DNA of 64,000 bases from Gemmobacter sp. (GTDB lineage Bacteria; Pseudomonadota; Alphaproteobacteria; Rhodobacterales; Rhodobacteraceae), in contig NZ_JAUCBS010000008.1 of the NCBI RefSeq assembly GCF_034676705.1, positions 62,001-126,000 on the forward strand. The letters run 5' to 3'. The notes below the pieces were generated by a model. The model was not told where the DNA came from and searched no databases. It was given only the letters and a program-made list of their open reading frames with translations. Below are positions 25,156 through 32,727 of this stretch, piece after piece. The translations under genes were made by a program, and so were the position numbers. The first letter of the stretch is position 1, and every line of letters begins with the position of its first letter.

Positions 25156-25677
25156 TTGTCATACTCACTTCGACTCGTCGACTGGCTTACCCGGATCACC
25201 GGGTATTTCGCCGCGCTTGGAATTCTGCTGATGATCGGCGTCATTCTCTTCGAGGTGACGTCCCGGTACGTTCTCAACACCCCCACAGTCTGGGCCTATG
25301 ATGTGTCCTACATGCTGAACGGGACCGTCATCATGCTGGCCGGCGCGCTGGCAATGAAGGGAAACCAGCATGTCGTCATCGATATCGTGTCCCAGTTGTT
25401 CCGACAGCGGACAAAGACGATCATCGAGGTTACGGTCTTCAGCCTGCTGTTGCTGCCGGCCTTGGGGTTCATCACGACGATCGCGTGGGAGCAGTCCTGG
25501 CGCGCGTTCCAGAACGGGATTGTCGAGCATGTCAGCCCTTGGCGGCCCGTGTTGTGGCCGTTCCGGCTGATGATCGCCATCGGACTGTCCGTTCTGTGGC
25601 TGCAAATCCTTGCCCGAACGTTGGTCGCCGCCCTGGGCCTGATCCGCACGCGCAAATCTTCGGAAAGCGGGGTCTGA
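25156..25677 (+). CDS. TRAP transporter small membrane subunit (DctQ)
   Basis: A 173-residue membrane protein with four hydrophobic helices (GYFAALGILLMIGVILFEV, MLNGTVIMLAGALA, VFSLLLLPALGFITTI, LMIAIGLSVLWLQILA) and the DctQ signature FEVTSRYVLNTPTVWAYDVS. The start is uncertain: TTG at 25156 is chosen because it gives the usual N-terminus; a GTG at 25099 would add 19 polar residues. It is one base from the dctM start. Confidence 0.85.
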   Translation: MSYSLRLVDWLTRITGYFAALGILLMIGVILFEVTSRYVLNTPTVWAYDVSYMLNGTVIMLAGALAMKGNQHVVIDIVSQLFRQRTKTIIEVTVFSLLLLPALGFITTIAWEQSWRAFQNGIVEHVSPWRPVLWPFRLMIAIGLSVLWLQILARTLVAALGLIRTRKSSESGV

Positions 25678-25678
25678 T

Positions 25679-26992
25679 ATGGGGGCCGAACTTTCCATCT
25701 GGATGTTTCCGGCTGCGTTCCTGCTGATCTTCCTGGGAATTCCCGTTGCATTCTCGCTGCTGATCGTCGCGGTGCTGTTTGCCTTTCCGTTCTTTGGCAG
25801 CCTGACGGGCTTGCAGCTTTATCAGTTCGTCGGCAGCGTCTCGTCGAACTACTCTCTCGCAGCGGTGCCGCTGTTCATCTTCATGGGCGCGGTCCTCGAA
25901 AGCTCCGGCATTGGCAGGCGGGCGTTCGATGCGCTGTCGATGTGGATGGGTCCGCTGCCTGGCGGCCTGGCGTTTGCGACGATGGCCATGTGCACCCTGT
26001 TTGCTGCCGGAACCGGCGTCGTCGGTGCGGTCGAGGTCATGACAGGTCTTCTTGTCATCGCGCCAATGCGGGCCGCAGGATACAGCAAGTCCCTCATATC
26101 GGGCACAGTATGCGCGGGAGGGTCGCTGGGCACCATGATCCCGCCTTCCATCGTGATCGTGATTTATGCCTCGGTCGCGCAGGTTCCCATCGGCGTGCTG
26201 TTCGGCGCGGTGCTGGTTCCCGGCTTTCTGATGGTTGGCCTGTTCCTGGTCTGGATCGTCATCTACGCCCTGATCTGGCCGCAAGAGGCACCGCGCGTCC
26301 GCTTTGGCCAGCACATGCCGCTGGGCAGGAAACTGGTCTTTACGGCCTATGCGCTGTTTCCGCCGATGGTTCTGGTGACCGCGGTGATCGGGTCGATCCT
26401 GATGGGCGTAGCCGCAGTCACCGAGGCGGCGGCAATCGGGGCGATCGGGGCGGTTCTTCTCAACATCCTCTACCGCGACTTCGGCTGGAGGGACACCTGG
26501 GAGGCCACGGTCAAGACTGCGACCGTCTCGTCCATGATCATCTTTGTCGCGTTGGGTGGCACGATGTTCACCAGCATATTCAAGCTTCAGGGCGGCGCCC
26601 ACCTGGTCAATGCGGCGGTCTCGTCCCTGGATCTCGAAGCGGCGGGCCTGGTCATCATGCTGTTGCTGGCCTATTTCATCGCCGGGATGGTCCTCGATTG
26701 GATTTCCGCCGTGCTGATCTGCACGCCGATCTTCATGCCGTTCCTTCAGTCGGCGGGGGTTGACCCGATGTGGTTCGGCGTCCTCGCCGTCATCATGCTG
26801 CAGACCTCCTATCTGACCCCACCGATGGCGCCGGCGGTGTTTTACCTCAAGGGGATCGCCCCGCCCGATTTCTCGACGATGACCATGTATCGCGGCGTGT
26901 TCCCCTTCATCATATGCCAGTTCCTTACAGCGGCCGCAGTCTTTGTCTTTCCCGAAATCGCCATGATAGTTCCGGATATGGTGGCACGATGA
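25679..26992 (+). CDS. TRAP transporter large permease (DctM)
   Basis: A 437-residue polytopic permease of the DctM family. Signatures: AAVPLFIFMGAVLESSGIGR, MCTLFAAGTGVVGAVEVMTG, GGSLGTMIPPSIVIVIYASV and, near the end, AVIMLQTSYLTPPMAPAVFY. It forms the channel with the DctQ at 25156. Its stop overlaps the start of the RibB-like gene (ATGA), which ties that unusual protein to the transport operon. Confidence 0.9.
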   Translation: MGAELSIWMFPAAFLLIFLGIPVAFSLLIVAVLFAFPFFGSLTGLQLYQFVGSVSSNYSLAAVPLFIFMGAVLESSGIGRRAFDALSMWMGPLPGGLAFATMAMCTLFAAGTGVVGAVEVMTGLLVIAPMRAAGYSKSLISGTVCAGGSLGTMIPPSIVIVIYASVAQVPIGVLFGAVLVPGFLMVGLFLVWIVIYALIWPQEAPRVRFGQHMPLGRKLVFTAYALFPPMVLVTAVIGSILMGVAAVTEAAAIGAIGAVLLNILYRDFGWRDTWEATVKTATVSSMIIFVALGGTMFTSIFKLQGGAHLVNAAVSSLDLEAAGLVIMLLLAYFIAGMVLDWISAVLICTPIFMPFLQSAGVDPMWFGVLAVIMLQTSYLTPPMAPAVFYLKGIAPPDFSTMTMYRGVFPFIICQFLTAAAVFVFPEIAMIVPDMVAR

Positions 26993-27615
26993 CTCATGTC
27001 CGCACCCTTGAACCGTTTCGCGATGCGCAGTGCCGGTCGGCCATCGACTGTGCCCGGATGGGCGGCATGATGGTGCTGGCGGACCCGGCCGGCGTGGCGC
27101 TGCCCTGCATGATGGCCCCGGCGCAATTCGTTGATGCCGGGGCCATCAACCGCATGGCAACCCATGCCCGGGGGCTGGTCTGCCTGGCCCTGGACAGCCA
27201 GATCGTCGACCGCCTGCACCTGGCCCTGCAGCCGCAGACCAACCGGCGGCGGTTCGCCACGCCCTTCACCGTTTCGATCGAGGCCGCATGTGTGGTGTCA
27301 ACCGGCATCTCTGCCGCGGACCGGGCCACGACCATTGCCGCTGCAATCCATCCACTTGCGCGGCCGGGAGATCTGGCAACGCCGGGGCACATCTTTCCCA
27401 TCCGCGTCGAAGGGGGCAGCCCCCGGAGCAGCTCCGACATTCCGGGGGTCGCGGTCGAAATCTGCCGCAGGGCCGGCCTGCGCCCTGCGGCGGTCATATG
27501 CGATATCCTCGACCCGACCGGGGCAGTTCCCGGGACACAGTGGCTGCTCCGCCACGCCGCCGTGCAGAGGTTACAGGTTTTTTCCTGCGACAGCATCGCG
27601 ATCGCCGACAGCTGA
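26989..27615 (+). CDS. RibB-like (3,4-dihydroxy-2-butanone-4-phosphate synthase fold) protein lacking the active site
   Basis: A 208-residue protein clearly related to RibB: INRMATHARGLVCLALDSQ, FATPFTVSIEAACVVSTG, TGISAADRATTIAAAI and PGHIFPIRVEGG are family blocks in order. The catalytic loop that should read D-D-E-D-R-E-N-E-G-D is replaced by ADPAGVALPCMM, and the G-H-T-E-A block is replaced by SSSDIPGVA; the Mg2+ ligands and catalytic acids of known RibB are therefore missing. Canonical synthesis of dihydroxybutanone phosphate is unlikely. It overlaps dctM by four bases, so it is co-expressed with a TRAP importer and a flavin-type monooxygenase. It could be a pathway enzyme with new chemistry or a sugar-phosphate or flavin-related binding protein. 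Confidence 0.8.
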   Translation: MTHVRTLEPFRDAQCRSAIDCARMGGMMVLADPAGVALPCMMAPAQFVDAGAINRMATHARGLVCLALDSQIVDRLHLALQPQTNRRRFATPFTVSIEAACVVSTGISAADRATTIAAAIHPLARPGDLATPGHIFPIRVEGGSPRSSSDIPGVAVEICRRAGLRPAAVICDILDPTGAVPGTQWLLRHAAVQRLQVFSCDSIAIADS

Positions 27616-27969
27616 GTCCCGGTCGCGCCATCGGCCATGTAGGCCCGGGCATATGCTTGCGTCAGAGAAATAGGTCATCACGGATGGTGGCTGCCGCCGC
27701 TCAGCCGGATGGGCCCGGGGGAACGAGCGTCCTGCACGAGAAGACAGAAGCAGGCGCCGGGATACCCTGTAGTCAGGAGGGCGCATGGTCACGGGCTGTC
27801 TGCCGGCGCCTTTCCGCGCGGCTGCTGACAGGTTGGGTCGCCGCAGGTTTTGCCAATCCGGTCTTCTGGCGTATAACGGGCTGCGGCATGGGCTATGAGC
27901 GGCCAGCCCGGCAGACACCGTTGCCCGATTGTGGCGGATCTATTTTCATCAAGGCGTGGGATTTCGGAC
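27616..27969. other. Intergenic region before the RTX protein gene
   Basis: About 350 bp without a recognisable gene on either strand. The RTX start at 27970 has only a weak GGGA upstream. No strong terminator was seen after the RibB-like gene. Confidence 0.35.
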
Positions 27970-30414
27970 ATGGCGAGTGAACTGATTAATACTGTCGGAC
28001 CTGACACGCTGCGCGGAGGCAGCGAGTTCACCTTCTTCTTTCCCGACTGGTATGCCGAGATCGCGGATCTGGGCGTGAACGACAACGATCTGCTGGTCTC
28101 GGGGTCCGGCGGATCGCTGATGTATCTGACGCCGGGGACCGACACGTTGCGCGGCGGATCGGGCTATGACGAGATCGAGACCTATGCCAGCTTCGATCTG
28201 CGCGACGGCGGACGCATCTATACGGCGCATATCCACGGTCTTGCGGTGGATCTGAGGGCCGGCACCTATACCGCACGCTGGCATTCGATGGAGAATGGCG
28301 AGATCTCGGCCGAGCCGGTCGTGGTATCGTCCGGGCGGCTTTCCGGGATCGAGAAGGTCCATGGCTCGGCCGGCGACGACACGATGCGCGGATCGGACCG
28401 TACGCCGGTGATCTGGAACGGCAGTCCTGTCGCAGAGACCTTCGTCTCGAGCAAGGGCAACGATCTGATCGACGGCCGAGGCGGCCTGGACGGGGTGGAC
28501 TACACCTATTTTGACTATGAGCCGGACAGCCTGCCAGGCACGATCACCGTGAACAACAGCACCGGCCGGGCCATCGACCCCTGGGGACATCAGGATACGT
28601 TGCGCGGCATCGAAGAGTTCGATTTCTCGGATCTCTCGCTGGTGCGCTTTGCCGGCAGCGCGGCGGATGAAACTGTCCGGGTCTGGGCCAGCACGGGAGG
28701 AAGCCGCTATGACGGCAAGGGCGGCACCGACCGGATCGTCTTTGCCGTCGTGGCCGGGGCCGGCACGACCACGGGGATCGTTGCCGACATGGTGACCGGA
28801 ACTGCGCGCTATGAGGATGGCAGCACGACCACGTTCAAGTGGTTCGAGAATGTGACCGGATCGCGGCTGGACGATCTGATCACCGGCGATGGACGGGCCA
28901 ACTGGATCGCCGGCAGCGATGGCAATGACACGCTTTATGGCATGGCAGGCGACGATACGCTGTCGGGCGGGCTGGGGCGCGACGTTCTGGAGGGCGGTGC
29001 TGGGAACGACACCATCCTGCTGAGCGGGGCGACGGGGGCCGGACCAGTGCGCGTGCGCGGCTTCGACTTCTTCGCCGACAGGTTCGACGCCAGTGCGCTT
29101 CAGCCTGCAATATCCGCCATGCCCGGGCAGGGGGTTGAAGCCGAACCCTCGGGCCTGCGCTATGATCTGACGGTGGATGGCGGCAATCTGCTGGTCAAGG
29201 TTCAGGGCGGGCTGGGCAAGTCGCTTGCAGTACTTGCCAATGGGGTTGCCCGGCTGAATGCGGCCCTGGACGATGCCATGGTCGAGACGGGCGCGGTGGT
29301 CGAGGTGGCCACGGGCGCCACGGGGGTGCAGACCATCGCGGGCGCTGCGCGCGACGACCTGCTGATTGGCGGGAACTGGGGCAATGTCATGTCGGGGGGC
29401 GCGGGCAGCGATGCCATGATCGGTGCCGAGGGCAATGACGAGCTGGCGGGCGCGACAGGCAACGACATCGTCGCCGGGTTGGGCGAGGACGATCTGCTGC
29501 GTGGCTGGACAGGCGACGACCTGCTGTTCGGCGGCAGCGGCGATGATTATCTGGCCGGGCAGGATGGCAACGACACGCTGGTGGGCGGCACCGGCCATGA
29601 CCGGCTGCGGGGCGGGGCCGGCGCGGATGTGTTCGTGCTGGGACCGAACGATGGCCCCGACGAAAACACGCTGCGCGATCAGGTGCAGGATTTCCAGATC
29701 GGCGTGGATCGGCTGGATCTTTCGGCATTCGGGCTGACAGGCGCCGCCCGTGATCCGGCAACCTGGGGGTTCGAGTGGCGCACCAGCAAGGTGGTGGTGG
29801 TCCGTCTGCCCGGCGTTGACGGTCCCGCGTTCGAACTGCGCGGTGCGGCAGTCGTCAGGCAGAACGAAGCGGCGCTGAAGGATGCCGCGCTTTATATGTT
29901 CACGCCAGCGGCGCAGGACATGGCGGGCGGTGCCGAAAACGACCAGCTTGCCGGCGGCACCGGGGCAGATCTGCTGGACGGAGGTCGCGGCGCCGACCTG
30001 CTGACGGGTGCGGGCGGGCGCGACATGCTGTTTGGCGGGGCGGGATCGGACACGCTGTACGGCGGGGCGGGCCGCGACCTGCTGTCGGGCGGCGAGGGAC
30101 GCGACAGCCTGTCAGGCGGTGGCGGTGACGATATGATGCTGGGCGGCGCAGGCGCCGACACGCTGACGGGCGGGAACGGGGCCGATGTGTTCTTCTTCGT
30201 GCAGGCCGACCTGGCCGGCGCAACCGACCGTATCACCGATTTCGAACTGGGCACGGACCGGCTGGCCTTCGATTTCGATGCGGCCAGTGCGCTGACCTAT
30301 CAGACCGGAACCAACGAGGTCATCGTCAGCCTGAAGGACACCGGCGCGCAGGTCGTCGTGCTGGAGATCGACCGCATCGACGTTGCCCTGATCGAAGGCG
30401 GCGGCCTGCTGTAG
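27970..30414 (+). CDS. RTX/hemolysin-type calcium-binding repeat protein
   Basis: An 814-residue protein with several groups of nonapeptide repeats of the form GGxGxDxLx: around residues 315-345 (GSDGNDTLYGMAGDDTLSGG), about 463-540 (GGAGSDAMIGAEGNDELAGA, GGSGDDYLAGQDGNDTLVGG) and about 655-735 (GGTGADLLDGGRGADLLTGA, GGAGSDTLYGGAGRDLLSGG). Each group is followed by a beta-rich segment ending like a M10/RTX C-terminus (ADVFFFVQADLAGATDRITD, LGTDRLAFDFDA). RTX proteins leave the cell by type I secretion through an uncleaved C-terminal signal and fold on Ca2+; no export genes lie in the window. No catalytic domain was recognised in the first 300 residues, so an adhesin or matrix role is possible. 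Confidence 0.88.
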   Translation: MASELINTVGPDTLRGGSEFTFFFPDWYAEIADLGVNDNDLLVSGSGGSLMYLTPGTDTLRGGSGYDEIETYASFDLRDGGRIYTAHIHGLAVDLRAGTYTARWHSMENGEISAEPVVVSSGRLSGIEKVHGSAGDDTMRGSDRTPVIWNGSPVAETFVSSKGNDLIDGRGGLDGVDYTYFDYEPDSLPGTITVNNSTGRAIDPWGHQDTLRGIEEFDFSDLSLVRFAGSAADETVRVWASTGGSRYDGKGGTDRIVFAVVAGAGTTTGIVADMVTGTARYEDGSTTTFKWFENVTGSRLDDLITGDGRANWIAGSDGNDTLYGMAGDDTLSGGLGRDVLEGGAGNDTILLSGATGAGPVRVRGFDFFADRFDASALQPAISAMPGQGVEAEPSGLRYDLTVDGGNLLVKVQGGLGKSLAVLANGVARLNAALDDAMVETGAVVEVATGATGVQTIAGAARDDLLIGGNWGNVMSGGAGSDAMIGAEGNDELAGATGNDIVAGLGEDDLLRGWTGDDLLFGGSGDDYLAGQDGNDTLVGGTGHDRLRGGAGADVFVLGPNDGPDENTLRDQVQDFQIGVDRLDLSAFGLTGAARDPATWGFEWRTSKVVVVRLPGVDGPAFELRGAAVVRQNEAALKDAALYMFTPAAQDMAGGAENDQLAGGTGADLLDGGRGADLLTGAGGRDMLFGGAGSDTLYGGAGRDLLSGGEGRDSLSGGGGDDMMLGGAGADTLTGGNGADVFFFVQADLAGATDRITDFELGTDRLAFDFDAASALTYQTGTNEVIVSLKDTGAQVVVLEIDRIDVALIEGGGLL

Positions 30415-30511
30415 GTGTCAAGCCTTGGCATCTGGCTCTGGTGGAACCTCGCGGGCCCATCCCGGCATTCCGATGCCGTCGTGGGCGGCCACATCATCAG
30501 GATCCGGGTGT

Positions 30512-30554
30512 TTCAGAAATCCTGAATCTTGATTAAGTCCAATGAATTTGACTG
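30512..30554. promoter_or_regulatory. LysR-type operator and shared promoter box upstream of the dipeptidase gene
   Basis: TTCAGAAATCCTGAA (30512-30526) is an inverted repeat with 5-bp arms. Fourteen bases on, CAATGAATTTGACTG (30540-30554) is identical over 15 bp to 32567-32581 in front of the aldehyde dehydrogenase operon. TTGATT at 30529-30534 could be a -35 element. The shared box and TTCA/TGAA half-sites suggest control by the LysR protein at 31602. Confidence 0.5.
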
Positions 30555-30645
30555 ATGTGCCCAAGGGGTGAAGATGGCGCGGTCGGCCAGCGGCACAGAT
30601 CTGTTCCCGGGCCGATCCATCCCGGATCCGCACAAAGGACTTGCC

Positions 30646-31623
30646 ATGACGCCCCCGCCCATCATCGACGCCCTTCAATGCGGCAACTTTGACCGCGAGG
30701 TCTTTCAGATGCTTCAGGCGGGGGGGTATCGCTGTGTCACCCCTACGCTGGGCTTCTGGGAAGGCACGCTGGAATCCCTGGATTCCCTTGCCCGCTGGCG
30801 CGACATGGAGCGTGAAAATGCCGACCTGATCCGCATCGTGCGGCGCGCAGATGACATCCGGGCCTGTTTTGCCGATGGCAAGCTGGGCATCCTGCTGGGC
30901 TATCAGAACACCAACCTGCTGGAAGACCGCATCCGCTATGTCGAGCTGTTTGCCGATCTTGGCGTGCGGGTGTTGCAGCTGACCTACAACAACCAGAACG
31001 AACTGGGTGGTTCCTGCTATGAGAAAGAGGATAGCGGCCTGACCCGCTTTGGTCGCGAGGTGGTGGGGGAAATGGCGCGTTGCGGGATCGTGGTGGATTG
31101 CTCGCATACCGGCGACCGAACTGCGCTGGATGCCATCGAACACAGCCCCAAGCCCATCGCCATTACCCATGCCAACCCGGCTTCGGTCTTTCCGCATGCG
31201 CGCAACAGGTCGGACCGGGTGCTGAAGGCGCTGGCCGAACGCGGTGGGGTCATCGGATGCGCGGCCTATCGCAACATCACCCCCGACTGGGCCTGCGCCA
31301 CTGCGCGCGGGTTTGCCGAACTGATTGCCCGCACGGTTGAAATTGCCGGCGTCGATCATGTCGGCATCGGCACCGATTTCAGCTACAAGGGCGACGATGC
31401 CTTTCGTGCCTGGATGCGGATGGGCCGCTGGTCGCGTCAGCTGAATTACGGGGCGGGATCGGCAGCCGCGCCCGGGGCGGTCGAAAAGCCGGAATGGCTG
31501 CCTGCGGCGGACCGGCTGGCCGATCTGGTGCCCGCGCTGCGTGATGTCGGCTTCTCGGACGAGGAGGTGGCCAAGATAATGGGCGGCAACTGGCTGCGGC
31601 TTTACGGATCTGTTTTCGGCTGA
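30646..31623 (+). CDS. Membrane-dipeptidase-like (peptidase M19) protein with altered metal site
   Basis: A 325-residue TIM-barrel protein of the M19 dipeptidase family. Conserved blocks: VRVLQLTYNNQNELGGSCYE, GREVVGEMARCGIVVDCSHT, PIAITHANPASVFPHARNRS and VDHVGIGTDFSYKG. The first metal-binding motif (H-x-D in canonical enzymes) is replaced at the N-terminus by IIDALQCGNFD, and the E-G-G box by GYQNTNLLED. It therefore belongs to a divergent M19 branch whose activity may not be dipeptide hydrolysis. ATG at 30646 follows AAAGGA. Its last 22 bases overlap the 3' end of the convergent LysR gene. It probably belongs to the same regulon as the aldehyde dehydrogenase operon. Confidence 0.8.
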   Translation: MTPPPIIDALQCGNFDREVFQMLQAGGYRCVTPTLGFWEGTLESLDSLARWRDMERENADLIRIVRRADDIRACFADGKLGILLGYQNTNLLEDRIRYVELFADLGVRVLQLTYNNQNELGGSCYEKEDSGLTRFGREVVGEMARCGIVVDCSHTGDRTALDAIEHSPKPIAITHANPASVFPHARNRSDRVLKALAERGGVIGCAAYRNITPDWACATARGFAELIARTVEIAGVDHVGIGTDFSYKGDDAFRAWMRMGRWSRQLNYGAGSAAAPGAVEKPEWLPAADRLADLVPALRDVGFSDEEVAKIMGGNWLRLYGSVFG

Positions 31624-32519
31624 TCGGTCACGGGTTCCAGCCCCAGCCGCTCGGCCTGATCCGTCACCGTCCGGCGCACGCGGTCCAGCAGCAGCATGGT
31701 CGCCGGCGACAGCCGGCGGCCGCGACGTTTCAGGATTCCGATGGTCCGGTATGCGGCGGGATCCACAATCGGCAGGAACCGTACCCCGGTCGGGGCAAGC
31801 GACCGCGAAAGATTGGGCATGACGCAACTTCCCATGCCGGCGCGGATCATCGCAAAGGCTGAGCTGGCGCTGGACACCCGCAGGGTGACGGGGTTGCGTT
31901 CAAGAATCTCGCGCAGATAGCCTTCGTAGTTCTCGAACGCGACCAGTGGTTGGGCCAGCACGGTGTCCCAGCCCACCGCCGCGCCCTGAATGGCCAGGGC
32001 GTGGTTGTCTTCACACACGAGGCTGTAGCGGTCTACGAACAGCGGTTCGTACAGCACTTCCTCGCGCAGGGATGGCCCACGTCCAAAGGCCACGTCGACC
32101 AGACCGTCTGCCACCAGGTCCCCCAGCCGGATCGACAGCGATTCCCGCAGGCTGATGCGGAACTCGGGCAGTTTCTGGCGCACCCTTCGCACGGCCGCAG
32201 GCAGGATTTCGGCAGCAAAGGACACCACAGCTGCCACAGTGCAATGGCTGCTTTCGGTGCGGGCGTTGGCGGTGATGCTGGCGCAGGCCGTATCGTAGTG
32301 GTTCAGCAGATCGCGCGCTGTCTCCACGCAGTTCCAGCCAAGGCGGGTGGGGTGGGCCTTGCGGTCACCGTCGAACAGCGGTGTGCCGATGGCTTCCTCC
32401 AACTGCTTGAGCGACATGGAAACCGCCGAAGGTGTGCGCCCCAGCTTCTGTGCTGCTACCCGGATGCTGCCGGTCTCGGCCACCGCCACAAGCACGCGAA
32501 AGTTCATCAGAGTCAGCAT
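31602..32519 (-). CDS. LysR-family transcription regulator
   Basis: A 305-residue LTTR. The N-terminal HTH (MNFRVLVAVAETGSIRVAAQ, KLGRTPSAVSMSLKQLEEAI) is followed by the periplasmic-binding-protein-like effector domain (FRISLRESLSIRLGDLVADG, VDVAFGRGPSLREEVLYEPL). It is divergent from the aldehyde dehydrogenase operon, with operator-like repeats directly upstream (32537-32573), and convergent with and overlapping the dipeptidase gene. It most likely activates both in response to a pathway metabolite. The start at 32519 is chosen for family fit; the open frame extends further upstream. Confidence 0.87.
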   Translation of the reverse strand: MLTLMNFRVLVAVAETGSIRVAAQKLGRTPSAVSMSLKQLEEAIGTPLFDGDRKAHPTRLGWNCVETARDLLNHYDTACASITANARTESSHCTVAAVVSFAAEILPAAVRRVRQKLPEFRISLRESLSIRLGDLVADGLVDVAFGRGPSLREEVLYEPLFVDRYSLVCEDNHALAIQGAAVGWDTVLAQPLVAFENYEGYLREILERNPVTLRVSSASSAFAMIRAGMGSCVMPNLSRSLAPTGVRFLPIVDPAAYRTIGILKRRGRRLSPATMLLLDRVRRTVTDQAERLGLEPVTDQPKTDP

Positions 32520-32536
32520 GGCGATGGTCCTGGATA

Positions 32537-32581
32537 TGTTCAGTTTGATTGAACAGTAGTTCAGATCAATGAATTTGACTG
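32537..32581. promoter_or_regulatory. LysR-type operators and shared promoter box between lysR and aldehyde dehydrogenase
   Basis: TGTTCA-N7-TGAACA (32537-32555) is a perfect 6-bp-arm inverted repeat of the T-N11-A class, and TTCA-N6-TGAA (32560-32573) is a second. The second overlaps CAATGAATTTGACTG (32567-32581), which is repeated exactly at 30540-30554 upstream of the dipeptidase gene. The arrangement is typical of an LTTR divergent promoter with a recognition and an activation site. Confidence 0.6.
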
Positions 32582-32727
32582 GACAAGACGGATTTGTAAA
32601 CCTTGCCTTAACGACGGGGGAAAAGGCCCCGCAGCCTCCCTGAAACGCGCCACACTGACGGCCAACCGGCTGCCACATCCCCGCCAGTTCGCGGGGGGCC
32701 AGAGACTTCTCGACAAGGACTGAAGCC

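Noticed and set aside
27970..30414. Tandem repeats in the RTX gene considered as a DNA repeat array or CRISPR
   Set aside because: The periodicity is that of 9-residue protein repeats (27 bp, imperfect) within one open frame; there are no spacer-repeat units.
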